A stretch of DNA of 22,670 bases from assembly GCA_920105805.1 (NCBI GenBank), contig CAKKTI010000313.1, forward strand, positions 1 to 22,670. Direction: 5' to 3'. Positions within the stretch are counted from its first letter, which is position 1, and every line of letters begins with the position of its first letter. This document shows, in pieces, positions 12,827-22,617 of the stretch. Source of the stretch: Condylostoma magnum (taxonomy: Eukaryota > Ciliophora > Heterotrichea > Heterotrichida > Condylostomatidae). The position numbers were made by a program, and so were the translations under genes. The notes under the pieces were generated by a model that saw only the letters and a program-made list of their open reading frames with translations, made no database searches and was not told where the DNA came from.

Positions 12827-14176
12827 TTAAATGATTAGAAAATTAACATTATTATACATCTCCCATTTTAAGTGCTTATTAATACTCTATTGAGTTTTAT
12901 GGAAATTTGCCTGAATAAGATAATTCTTCAGTTGATTTAAATCTCTTCTATCCTTTTTTTTCATCTAGCGAGCTGCACAATAAGCACTACTGCATACAAA
13001 ATCTTCGAAATCTTCAATAAATTTGGTTTATAAGTAAGATTTAGCAGGTCTTCTTGCACTGTTTGCTCTTGGAATATCAGGTTTTCTTACACATCCTAAA
13101 GATTACTGCTTAATAGTACTAAGTTTTTCCTTTAGGCAAAAGGAATCTATTAAATCCACTTTTTATTGTTTAACATGCTTTCTACCTTATAACTAGTGAA
13201 TCAGGCGTTTATACTACTAATCAGTCTACTATTGTTAAATAGACTACTTCCTGAATACAGATTACCTATTCATAGTTTTAATCTTTTAAGTGTCTTATAC
13301 CAGATTTAAATTATTGTTGATTTTTTGATTGTAGTATTAATCAACAGTCACAAAATAGTGATTTTAAGATTAATGGAAAATCTTTTATAGCTTTTCTAAT
13401 TTTTACTCACTATAGTATCTAGGCTTTCCTTACCCACCCACTACTCTTGCACTTTTATTATATGATTTTCTTCTAGAGCTTGGCCCTGGAGTATAATACC
13501 TTCTTTGTTTGACAGGAGATCTCTTATGCGATACTGAAGTCATAAAAAAATCAGATTATTGTCCCTTACCCTCTTTATATAAAGTCTAAAGCTTTTTCGC
13601 AATTCTTAGAGTTTAATTTTTATTAGATTTAGGAGCTTTTAATCTGAAACTTTCAAAGCATTTCATACTTAAATCAATGTCACTTTAAGCTTTATCAATT
13701 TGTCCATTTTGATAATGGAACTAAGAGCTTAGAATTAATATTAAACCAGCTGTGTGCAGAGAATTGTTGCTATTTATGCTTTGATTTATGATAATTTTCT
13801 TTGTCTTATTAATAAATCTTTAAATCTAACTGATTTAGTTTTCCTTGATAAATTCGAGGATTAAGTATTTATAAGCAGTTAAGGAGTACTTTTATTTCTA
13901 TGTTTGTACTATCTCTGAGGCACTTTAATTAACGCTTTTTAGTATCTATAATAGGTTTTCTAGAATAGTAACGTCATGATTACTTTTAAACTGACTTAAG
14001 GATGCTTTATAGTAAATATACATAATTTATTCAGTATACTCAAACTGATGTTCCTTTAGTTTTTCTATTATTCTATTTAATCATTATATTGTAGCCTTAA
14101 ATTGATTTTATTTTAATAGATTTTAGGATTACTCTAATATTTATAAGACTGCCACCTCTTAATTTCGGTTTGACAT
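12827..14176 (-). CDS. unknown protein with helical (TPR-like) N-terminal half
   Basis: 449 residues from ATG 14174-14176 in one frame. The first 200 residues look like alpha-helical repeats (e.g. LHTAGLILILSSQFHYQNG with the following helix), which could be TPR-type. A basic Arg/Ser/Pro linker follows (SPVKQRRYYTPGPSSRRKS), then a Gln/Lys-rich helical part and a basic C-terminus (IPRANSARRPAKSYL). One TGA, at 14081-14083 (codon 32), reads as Trp in Ile-Gln-Trp-Leu-Asn. TAA/TAG are frequent as Gln. The stop chosen is TAA at 12827-12829 after Asn-Phe-Leu-Ile-Ile, because TAA clusters immediately downstream; the frame can be read on to TGA at 12716-12718 (486 residues). It converges on the CaaX gene and diverges from the LYR gene. 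No specific family recognised. Confidence 0.8.
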
Positions 14177-14496
14177 TTATAATAAAATGATAAAGGAAGG
14201 TTTTAAGATACTTTAAAATGATAATTAATGGAAAACTCTCATCATAAACTGTTTAAGACTCAGATTGAAGCATATAATAATTATGTTTTGCTAAAATTAA
14301 ACTGAAAACAGTGTGTTAAGTTAAAATATATCATAACATCAATATAAGGTAAATTCTATATAACATATTTAAATTATTATTACTTACAAACCTAAATTCA
14401 AAGCCTTTATAAAATAACCAATAAAGCACAATATTAATCTTTAGCTCATAAGACGTGAGTTAATTAGTTGTAAACAGACTAATTACTATTTTATTA
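14177..14496. other. divergent intergenic region (shared promoter region)
   Basis: 320 bp of about 75-80% A+T between two divergent start codons. It contains an inverted repeat near the right end (14461-14485) and an AACCAATAAAG stretch that resembles a CCAAT box, but no convincing coding frame. It presumably holds promoters for the genes on both sides; I see no recognisable ciliate promoter motif. Confidence 0.6.
14461..14485. repeat. perfect inverted repeat, 8-bp arms, 9-nt loop, just before a start codon
   Basis: TAATTAGT at 14461-14468 pairs exactly with ACTAATTA at 14478-14485. The second arm ends 11 nt before the ATG of the LYR gene, so it could form a 5'-UTR hairpin or be a dyad protein-binding site. 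Function unknown; AT-rich arms of this length may be chance. Confidence 0.4.
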
Positions 14497-15024
14497 ATGG
14501 CAATCAAAAGGGAACTTGCTGCTTTATATTCGAGACTAATGACAGAAGCTAATCGGCTTCCAAATAGAGTGAAATAGCGCAACTTAGAAGAAATAAATTA
14601 AATGTTCTAAGATTACTAAAACCAGGAGAACTAAACCATACTTGAATCCTTGAAAACTCGAGCAAGTGGAAAACTCACGATTCTTGAAATGTCAACTCCA
14701 GAATTCACTGAGACACCTGCTAATGAGCCAGGTACAACTAGCTACACATTTAAAAACGGGAAATTATAAGAAGGAAAAGCTTAGAGAAAAGTTGTTTTAG
14801 ATTATTCGAATTGATATGCAGGAAATGTTGATCCATCTGATCTTTAACGTCATAAGGAATTGGTAGATCGATCTTATTATGGAGGTCCAGTTTGGGAAAA
14901 TAGGAAAAGAAACCCTAGTTTATTGGAAGAAGAAAATCCACAGTTTAATTATGTTGAAAGCGATGGAGAGCCTTATGAATATGATCCCAATAAAGATAAT
15001 GCATTTGATGTAATTAAAAGATGA
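14497..15024 (+). CDS. LYR-motif (LYRM) mitochondrial-type protein
   Basis: 175 residues. The N-terminus MAIKRELAALYSRLMTEANRLP with the following RNLEEI has the pattern of Complex1_LYR proteins: a Leu-Tyr-x-Arg start of the first helix, a basic stretch, then Arg-Leu-Pro. Such proteins are small mitochondrial matrix factors that act in respiratory-complex or Fe-S assembly with acyl carrier protein; which complex is served here cannot be told. The C-terminal two thirds, acidic and with YYGGPVWENRKRNPSLLEEE, goes beyond a minimal LYR protein and may be ciliate-specific. TGA at 14812-14814 (codon 106) reads as Trp in Ser-Asn-Trp-Tyr-Ala; a TGG Trp also occurs. The gene ends with TGA at 15022-15024 after Val-Ile-Lys-Arg. 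It converges on the next gene, with 184 bp between stops. Confidence 0.8.
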
Positions 15025-15208
15025 TTATTAGTTATTATTCTTTTACTTATTAATCAAAAGTGTTAAATATGTTTATGTTGAGACATTTATATCCATTGTG
15101 ACTATAAATAAGTATTAAGTTTGTATTAAGTTATATCTTATATCATTATTAGTATTGACAAAAATTAATGAAACTATGATAATTGACTTATAAAGGTATT
15201 ATACTAAG

Positions 15209-15697
15209 TTAATAATCCATACTATATCTATTATTTTGTCCTTTTATATGAGGAAAAATTAAGCAAGATGAAGAATATTGGTTATAGCGTTGTCTTCTTA
15301 ATGGACTAGGAGTATTATATGCATTAATTTAACGTACTTTTTATAGTAATTTCCCTGCAAAACTACTAAATCCTCTCATTCTAGTTGTACTTATTTAACT
15401 TTCTCTGTTGTTTTCAATCGTTTTAATGTTTTTTATCTTTTTACTCTACTAAACTACAGAGGAAGACCTGTTTTTCACTTTTAAATCTTAAAATACTCCG
15501 TTGTTTTGCAATTTCCACCTTTGTGTTAGACTAGGCTGCCTTTGATTTAAGTTTTAACTATATAATATTTACAATATATGTAAAGAATGCTTTCTAATAT
15601 AATTAATACTTTTTGCTAGTTCATTATTCTTTCTATTTAGGGTTTATAGGCTTTCGAAATTTGAGTTAGAACGTCTTGTTAAACTAAATGACTACAT
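15209..15697 (-). CDS. small basic Ser/Arg/Asn-rich protein, unknown
   Basis: 162 residues starting MQSFSLTRRSNSNFESLQ from ATG 15695-15697. It is rich in Ser, Arg, Lys, Asn and Gln (NRSSSVVQQSKKIKNIKTIE, then RMRGFSSFAGKLLQKVRQ) with no membrane segment and no Trp. It may be a phosphorylated cytoskeletal or basal-body protein, but this is only from composition. The stop chosen is TAA at 15209-15211 after Ser-Met-Asp-Tyr; the frame is otherwise open to TGA at 15143-15145. The complementary plus-strand frame also lacks TGA but encodes a featureless hydrophobic product, which I treat as the antisense shadow. It diverges from the two-TM gene, 175 bp apart. Confidence 0.65.
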
Positions 15698-15872
15698 TTA
15701 TTATTACAATCTTTTAATTTTTGTATAACTTAATATTATAATTTTAGTTAATAAAATCGCATTGATATGTACTAGTTTAATATCTTATTACCTTTTATAA
15801 TAGGTTATAAAATAAAGATATCTAGCATTTAAAAATAAAAGGAACTACATTTATTTCATTATACTTAACAAC

Positions 15873-16472
15873 ATGGAAAGAAGCTTTAGAATCTTTTAGC
15901 AGCTATTTTAAAATAAAATCAATTATCCAGCATACTATTAGTTATCAATTACTTACATTCCTAGATATAGTTATAAACAAGAAATTGAAATTGGCTTATC
16001 ATAAGATTTAATACAAGACATAAAGGGAAGACTAGATGAAGTATATATATGAATATATCGACTTTATTTGGTGATGTTTGGAGCCGTATAAGCTTTACTA
16101 ATAGGATTCTTTTTAGCGGCATACTATATGTACAGAGAAAATGACGCAGCATTTGGAGTCTTTTTAACAATTGTAATTATTCTCCTAATCATTGTAGTAA
16201 GATCAATGGAGATAAAGTACTATTTACTTAATAAATAGAAAAGCAAGCTTATAGACGTTGTTTATGCAATAAATAATGAGTTTTTTGCAGATAGTTAGTA
16301 TGAATTATAACAACCGAAAGAAATAGACATAATTCCTATCATAAATCCGTAAGCCTTAGTAGAGAAAGATTTAAATACAGATCATAGTACTATGCAAGAT
16401 GTTGAATATACAGCTATTAATAATTAAGATTTTAGATTCCTTCAATAGACTTTTGAATTCCTGGTATGTTGA
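15873..16472 (+). CDS. two-transmembrane protein, unknown
   Basis: 199 residues from ATG 15873-15875. The N-terminal 60 residues are soluble (MERSFRIFQQLFQNKINYP). Two close hydrophobic segments follow, at about 62-86 (LVMFGAVQALLIGFFLAAYY) and 93-109 (FGVFLTIVIILLIIVVR), separated by a short charged loop. The tail of about 90 residues is polar and acidic (YELQQPKEIDIIPIINPQAL). Both ends are therefore predicted on the same membrane side. TGA at 16050-16052 (codon 60) reads as Trp in Tyr-Ile-Trp-Ile-Tyr. The stop is taken as TGA 16470-16472; TAG at 16447-16449 is an alternative. The frame can be read past this TGA for several hundred bases, but that stretch is antisense to the channel gene. 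No family recognised. Confidence 0.75.
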
Positions 16473-16602
16473 TTGCTGTAATGAAATTTATATTTTTATA
16501 GCATTTCTTCATCATTCTTATCATTCTTCTAATATTTATTGTATGTTTGTCAATAGACACAAAATTACACAGTATTGATTAGTTCTAGAGATTTTAATGC
16601 AC

Positions 16603-19236
16603 TTAATGCATTTTATAATCCATGATTTAGTTGTGGAGCATTGCATTTGTCGATTACTCTACAGAGTTTAAGTTATTGCCTATTAAGTGTACATTGGTAA
16701 TTAATGTGTCTTAGTTTATACTTAAAGCTGGTTTATAAATCTGTTTAATATCTATTGTTTCCTCTTCCTCAAATGATAGCAAAGTATTTAATAGATCATC
16801 ATATGTTTCTTAAGATAATTCTACATTACTTCTTTATCTGGATTAGAACAAGAATCTATGATACTATATCTGATTTTATACCAAGCAAAATAATAAGTAA
16901 AATATACCAAAGCATAATCATAGTAATGTTTAAGTAATTCTTTATCTTTTAGTCAGCTGTTTTTTGAAAAGCAGTTGAAGAAATGTATACGGCAATAGAA
17001 TTAGGGAAAACATCAAATTGTAAGCAAGTAAAAGCAAATGTGCACATAAAAGCATGGGAAGATAACCTAAAAGGCATATCAACTTATCAAATTTAACTCT
17101 GTGATTGTTGTTAAGTAATATATAAATCGGGCCTAATACAATAAAAATAGTACTTCACGGAATAGTCATCAATAAAAATCCTTAATAGGGCAAGTTATTA
17201 TCGAATATTGTACGCAACTTGTAAAGGTTAGAAACATAAAATGAGTTAAGCTGTTAGTAAACACTATTGAATTTAAAGCTTAGAATAGCTATAAGTATAT
17301 TGAGCAATAAGACATTTGCCGTAATAATTCAAATAACAGCTAAAATCTATCCCTCTTAGTTTTCTCCAAAAGACTCAAAGTCTACATTTCCTATTGAAAA
17401 ATCAAATATTGTAATAATTGATTAGTATAACGACTAAAATTTATCATTTTGTGAATAAAAAGCCCCAAAAAATACGAGTCCAAATCAAAAGATAAAATAG
17501 AATAAAATCATAAGAAAGGAAATGATGCTTAATCAGATACCTCAAATTATTCTAAAAGTAGATCCAATAGTTTTTGACATTAAAAGACCTAAAAAGATCC
17601 TCTAGCACAAACTTACTATACATATAAGAGTTGATAACATTAATAATTCAGTGTAATACTCCTATTACATATCTCCGCTAGTTAAAATATAGTATATGAA
17701 ATTTATTGAACATATTATTAGTATATCTGACAGGCCTACTCAATTTATTAATTATACATTTGGGTTAAAGTACTTAAAATAGGACAATTAGATAGTTTTG
17801 CCTAAAATAAATCATGATAATACTGTAGGATAAATAAAATCATTTTCCATGTTACTAATCTTTTCAATAGCTACTTATTTTTCTTATGCTGTACTTTCAT
17901 TATTGACTATCACAAATTAATACTCAGAATATTTATAAAACACATAGATTATACTAATCATTATAATAAGGAAATAGAGAACCTCAAATATAATCTTAGA
18001 TGCTACTTACTTTCTCCACGAATAAAAGGAGAATAATTAAATTTAATTACTATCTTTTATCTTTTACTTATGCAAATTTCATATATTAAATTCCTTGGAA
18101 AAGATAAGCTATCTAAAGAACGATTGATTTGTAAACCAGGGATTTGATTCCCATCCTTCAAATCATATATTAGAAATTGCCTTTCCTACTAAATCATTAT
18201 TAAGCAATTCGAAAAATATCTTTTGGTTATTAACCAATATATCTAGCAAGGTGCAGTCCCCACATTTATCTTTTAATATTGCTTCTATTTAGGAAGTTTT
18301 ATCAAATGAATCTCAAAATTTAGTCATTATTTGTAATAGTTTGTCTAGAAGATGCTTGAAAAGTTCTTTATGGTTATTATCTCAATCTATTATTTTATTA
18401 CAAATAAGGCATAGATAAGCACAGTATTTTAAAGGATTTAAGACATTGCATAAGACGTTCTGCTCTAAGTCCTTGTCTAATAAAATTTCATTAATTACTT
18501 TATAAAGAAATAATAGTGTATTAGTTTTTATTAACTTTTTCTTCATTTTACTAAGAACAATGAAAGCAATTTTATACTCGTCTCAATCTGCTAATAAAGT
18601 TATTACTTTTATTATTAAGGATTATTAATTTAGTATTTCAACTTTGTAAATCATGTTTTATATAACCCTTTCACTTATTTTATACTCTTTCTAATTTAGT
18701 AAATAAATAATGCTATCTGAATCAAAATCTAGAGAATCTATGTTTTCTGTTACTAAATGGAGCTTATTTAACAGTAGTAATTAATGAATGCTTGTATTTC
18801 TAAGATTTACTTTCTTCTAATTAATCAAATTTTCTTGTAGATCCTACTATGAGGTCTACTGAGAATCATATAAAACCAAGCTTGAATCGAATGATAAAAA
18901 TCTATTCTAATGCATTTGAAATAAATTAAATAATTCTTACAGTTCATAATGCTATGCCTTGTAATACAAATCTAATGAATATATTATTTCGCATTTTTCA
19001 AATATATACATTGCTAATGATTCTTTTTTTAGTTCTAAAGCAGAATCCATAGCTTTTATACTTAAAGAATAATCATAACTTAGCTAAAAATTATCGACCA
19101 GTGCATGCTTAACTCATTTAATTAAGTATACTATATATTGCTTGGTTGTATCATTAAAACTATTTTTCTTTTCATTTTTTAGATCTTTTAATTGTTACTT
19201 TAGATTAATAGCCTGTTCTTTATTGGAAAAATTCAT
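16603..19236 (-). CDS. TRP/polycystin-like cation channel
   Basis: About 877 residues in one frame from ATG 19234-19236. The first 410 residues form a soluble helical domain with Trp-rich IWFEGWESNPWF at its end. An ion-transport domain follows: membrane segments from about residue 411 (ASKIIFEVLYFLIIMISIIY), a pore region with SIGNVDFESFGEN near 614-626, and the final pore-lining helix WIITANVLLLNILIAILSF, typical of TRP-type channels. Further hydrophobic segments then lead to an acidic C-terminus. About a dozen in-frame TGA codons read as Trp (e.g. 19114, 18583, 18382, 18313, 18163, 17485, 17329, 17155, 16918), all in one phase, so no intron is needed. The end is uncertain: TAA 16603-16605 is chosen because TAA/TAG cluster there, but the frame has no TGA until 16339-16341, which would overlap the two-TM gene by 134 bp. 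Confidence 0.85.
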
Positions 19237-19378
19237 TTTATTATAAATTGATAAAAACATTTAAAATCAATCCTTTTACATATTCTATAAGTCGAAAATC
19301 ATATATAAGCAACTTATGTATTACAATAGATATAATGCTCATTAAAACAAACTATTTTTAAAGTAAAAGCTATTCTAA
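19237..19378. other. short intergenic spacer
   Basis: 142 bp of AT-rich sequence between the stop of the small mitochondrial-type gene and the start of the channel gene, both on the minus strand. Nothing recognisable; it must hold the 3' end of one gene and the promoter of the next. Confidence 0.5.
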
Positions 19379-19804
19379 CTAATCTCCCCTTTTTTCTTTG
19401 ATGCTTTCGATTAAAAGGTCGATTTCCTAAGCTGTCACCAGAGCATCACCAATAACACGATCCTCATATCCTAAATCATAGTCAAATCTTACAGAAAACA
19501 CAGATAAAAATCCGAAAAGAAACATTCCCCCATAAAGAGCCTCCATTACTCCCCTAGAAAAGTTATTTCTATGATCTTTATAATCAAAAAACTTTATATA
19601 CCCATGAACTTCATTTCTATAGGGATCTTCTTCTTCTGTATTATGCGTATCATCAATTCTACCGTGATTTAAATGAGTATAGGTGTGGAAAGGGCCGTAT
19701 TTATTGTAATAATAGTTGACATCGTATTCATGATGGTGTTCTGCAACTTCTCCATGAGAGCCTCCAAATGTTCTGGTTATTTGAGAAAGTCTTCTCACTA
19801 ACAT
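19379..19804 (-). CDS. small single-TM protein, probably mitochondrial
   Basis: 141 residues. The N-terminus MLVRRLSQITRTFGG is Arg/Ser/Thr-rich without acidic residues, like a mitochondrial presequence. A His/Tyr-rich stretch follows (AEHHHEYDVNYYYNKYGPF, then HTYTHLNHG). Near the C-terminus a single hydrophobic segment (LYGGMFLFGFLSVFSV) precedes a charged tail ending IESIKEKRGD. This layout resembles accessory subunits of ciliate respiratory complexes or ATP synthase, but I cannot name one. The first TAG (19427-19429) is read as Gln because the frame continues sensibly as Glu-Ile-Asp-Leu-Leu-Ile-Glu-Ser. The end is taken as TAG 19379-19381, since no in-frame TGA follows before the channel gene start. 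A 28-nt GT-AG intron that would place a TGA stop is possible but less economical. Confidence 0.7.
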
Positions 19805-20013
19805 TTTTATTATTGGAGGTATTGCTTAAATTACATTAGAAGGTTATTTAAGGTTTTACTTATATTAGTTTTAGTACATATAAGCTTATTGTTATATTTG
19901 AGAACCAATATTTCCAGTATTAGATGCTTTATAGAACAATCAAATAACCCCTGAACTTATAATTTATGCATAAAAAGCAGATAACAAAATATTAAAACTC
20001 GATATAAATTAAA

Positions 20014-22029
20014 CTAAATACGAGGTTCCGTATATAAACTTTCAATCTCATCTGCATATTTCTCGTTTACTACAGACCTTTTTACCTTTTATGTATTTGT
20101 CAATTCTCCATCTTGAATTGTGAAATCTCTCAGTAATATTTTGAACTTCTATACTTTCTATGCGTTTGATACAGCTCTATCATTAACTCTTTCCATAGCT
20201 TCTTAAATCAACTTGAGCACATTTTAATCCTAAGCCGCTTCTTAGACAGTTGTAGCATTACTTCCAGATTCCGATAAAATCCTTATTGAATCTTAAGTTA
20301 GCTCATTGCTAGGATACCCTTCCTAATCTAAATTGACCTTTAAAGTAACAAGCATAGTCAAATACTTCCTTTACTCTCCAACTAAGAAAACTTAACTTAA
20401 AATTTTGCATTCATCCTTAATAGCATTCTCTATCAAAACAGGTGGTATATTTTCCCCGCCTGAAGTCACAATTAGTTCCTTGAATCTGCCAGTAATAAAC
20501 AAAAATCCATTCTCATCAATATACCCTTCATCCCCTGAATGCACAAACCCATTTTTGTCCTTGGTTGCAATCGTGGCCTCTGGATTCTTCAAATATCCCA
20601 TAAAAGTATGTCTACCTTTAAAGCAAATCTCCCCCTTTTCTCCAACTGGCAGTGAGTTTCCTTATTTGTCGAAAATCTGTAGATCAACCCCAGGGATGGC
20701 AGATCCAGCACTGTATATACTGTTTTTATAGGGTAAGTTAATAGTACAGGGCCCTGCACATTCTGACATTCCATATGTGTTGAACAGTGGTATATTCAGT
20801 GATATAAAGTAATCTAAGGTAGATCTGGAAATAGGTGCTGCTCCAGTTATACAAATCTTAGTTCTATCCATACCCAAGGCTTCTCTTATCTTGTTAAACA
20901 CTAAAAATTTCATAAAGGAGTAGCTTAAAGACGTCCCTTCTCCTTTCAACTGCGCAGCAGTTGCTTCTTTTCCAATTTCCTTTGCCCAGTCTCCAATCTT
21001 TTGCTTAAATGAAGAGTTTTGGGCAGCTACAGCTCTTATACTTTCTTCCATTTTCTCATAGACCCTAGGAACTCCTAAGAATAAAGTAGGTTATACTTCT
21101 TTTAAAGTTTCTCCTAAAGAACCCTTTAGTGCATTTTCATCTGCGAAGTTTACACAAGTGTGGAATTGAATTGGCCCGAATATATCCACTACTTAAGCTG
21201 CTACATGGCTTAAAGGTAGAAACGATACAATATGATCGTCATCTCCATTAAGTCCAGCTAGTTCTACAGTTATTCTAGAAACCCACATGTAATTGTCATG
21301 AGAAAGCATCACTCCTTTCGGAGGGCCAGTAGTTCCAGATGTATACACAACAGTGCAGCATGAATTAGGTGTCTGCTGTCTAGCTCTCTCCCAGAAGAAC
21401 TCTTTTTCAGTATTTCTTCCTATTTGCATAAACTCACTCCAAGTATACACAGGAAATCTTCCTTTATAGTTCTAAACCTCAGGTTCCGGCCAGTAAACGA
21501 TCAAAGCCTTCAGCCTTGGAAATCGCTCCCATATACTAGTGTACTTGTTTAATTGCTCTAGATTTTAAACTACAACAACTTCCGCCTCACTGTGATCCGC
21601 TATGTAAAAGCACGATTCTACATCACTAGTAGTATAAACTCCTATTGGAATACAGTTGGCTAGAATACTACCAGCAAAACTTATAATCCATTCTGGGCTA
21701 TTAAATCCTATAATATTAATAGCCTTCCGAGAGTCTATATCAAGGGCTATTAATGATTTTGCAAAACGCTTACTTTCGGCTCAGTATTCTTTATAAGTTC
21801 AAGTAATCCATTCATTGTTTTATTTAACGCGAAGGGCTGGGGCTGTTGGGAATTGTTTTGAAGCTGAATGCAAAGTCTAAGTAAAGGTGGTTGGATCCTC
21901 GCTTCCAGGACCTTAGGTTTTTACTATTATCGGTAATTCCTCATCTAACTGCGAGACCCAGTGGAGATTTCGCCCTGTTTCGTCAGTGTAGCGTTAAAAG
22001 CTGCTAGGGGAGAATATCAAACGCTCCAT
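20014..22029 (-). CDS. long-chain acyl-CoA synthetase (AMP-forming)
   Basis: Activates long-chain fatty acids to acyl-CoA through an acyl-AMP intermediate, feeding lipid synthesis and beta-oxidation. 671 residues, within the usual 640-720. The AMP-binding P-loop motif YTSGTTGPPKGVMLSH lies near residue 226, NTYGMSECAG near 419, the Gly-Asp-Glu-Gly-Tyr segment near 494 and the fatty-acyl signature ITGRFKELIVTSGGENI near 510. The Gly-Gly-Glu-Asn-Ile form and overall length fit the long-chain/bubblegum branch. TGA at 21799-21801 and 21781-21783 (codons 77 and 83) read as Trp in Trp-Ile-Thr-Trp-Thr-Tyr-Lys-Glu-Tyr-Trp. TAG at 20014-20016, after Thr-Glu-Pro-Arg-Ile, must be the stop: the next in-frame TGA, at 19795, lies inside the following gene. 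No signal peptide is evident, so a cytosolic or membrane-peripheral location is likely. Confidence 0.95.
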
Positions 22030-22185
22030 GTTTAATTATTGTTACATCGATACGTGCAGATTTATGGAATTGATGGAACACTTTTTCGTATATTTTGGGA
22101 TTATTATGTAGGTAGTATTCGTTTTTTCACGAATTATATAAGTAAAATATGCAAAATGCTGAGTTTTATATAGAACCATACTAAC
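22030..22185. other. intergenic spacer, in frame with both neighbours
   Basis: 156 bp without any TGA in the shared frame of the two flanking minus-strand genes. It translates to featureless Thr/Ile/Tyr-rich sequence with TAA twice just before the downstream ATG, so it is best read as untranslated spacer and promoter. Confidence 0.55.
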
Positions 22186-22617
22186 CTAATTTTTACTATA
22201 AATTTTTGTTAATTGCCTTGGAAAGTAGTAAAGATACCGCCTGTAGTATCTATTCATACATTCCCATTCTGCCTTTTCTTCGTCTGATAAAGTTCCTCCC
22301 CATTGTCTAACCTATAACCTTTTTTGACTTGTACATCTGTTAATTTTAGTTCTTGCATGACTATTTGTATCTTCTATAAACTTTTAGGATTAAATTAAAG
22401 GAATTTTACAACTCAATATAGTTCTGTCTAATTACTTATAATCCGACGTATCAGATTTTAAAGCTTTTAATACACATTGGTAGTAAAGCATCTTAATTTA
22501 AGACAAATTAGAAAAATTATCCCTTGCTTCAATCAGTAATTGCTTCTTTATTTTTCTCCTTTCCTTATTTTCATGATAATCATCCTAGATTTCATAGGGT
22601 TCATCTAAGTCAAACAT
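22186..22617 (-). CDS. unknown 143-residue charged protein
   Basis: 143 residues starting MFDLDEPYEIQDDYHENK. The N-terminus is acidic, the middle is basic and helical (RRKIKKQLLIEARDNFSNL), and the Trp/Tyr-rich C-terminal part reads RQWGGTLSDEEKAEWECM, then Asn-Arg-Tyr-Tyr-Arg-Arg-Tyr-Leu-Tyr-Tyr-Phe-Pro. No membrane segment. The C-terminal block resembles a short HMG-like or ciliate-specific helical module, but no family was recognised. It ends at TAG 22186-22188. The acyl-CoA synthetase ATG downstream is in the same reading frame with no TGA between, so unless the two are one fusion protein this TAG (or another TAA/TAG in the spacer) must terminate. Trp codons here are TGG only. It is complete within the window, its start lying 53 bp from the right edge. 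Confidence 0.75.

Noticed and set aside
15268-15765. Plus-strand 165-codon TGA-free hydrophobic frame
   Set aside because: The minus strand of the same bases encodes a more protein-like basic product with a good start; the hydrophobic frame is its complement.
16473-17270. Plus-strand readthrough of the two-TM gene via several TGA-Trp codons
   Set aside because: It looks protein-like but lies antisense to the channel gene, whose pore helix motif and single-phase frame are much stronger evidence.
4152-19236. A calcium-signalling gene cluster (IP3 receptor plus cation channel)
   Set aside because: The genes are on separate transcription units with unrelated genes between them; eukaryotic neighbours of this sort are most simply coincidental.
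20405-20731. Plus-strand 108-codon frame
   Set aside because: Antisense shadow of the acyl-CoA synthetase adenylation domain.
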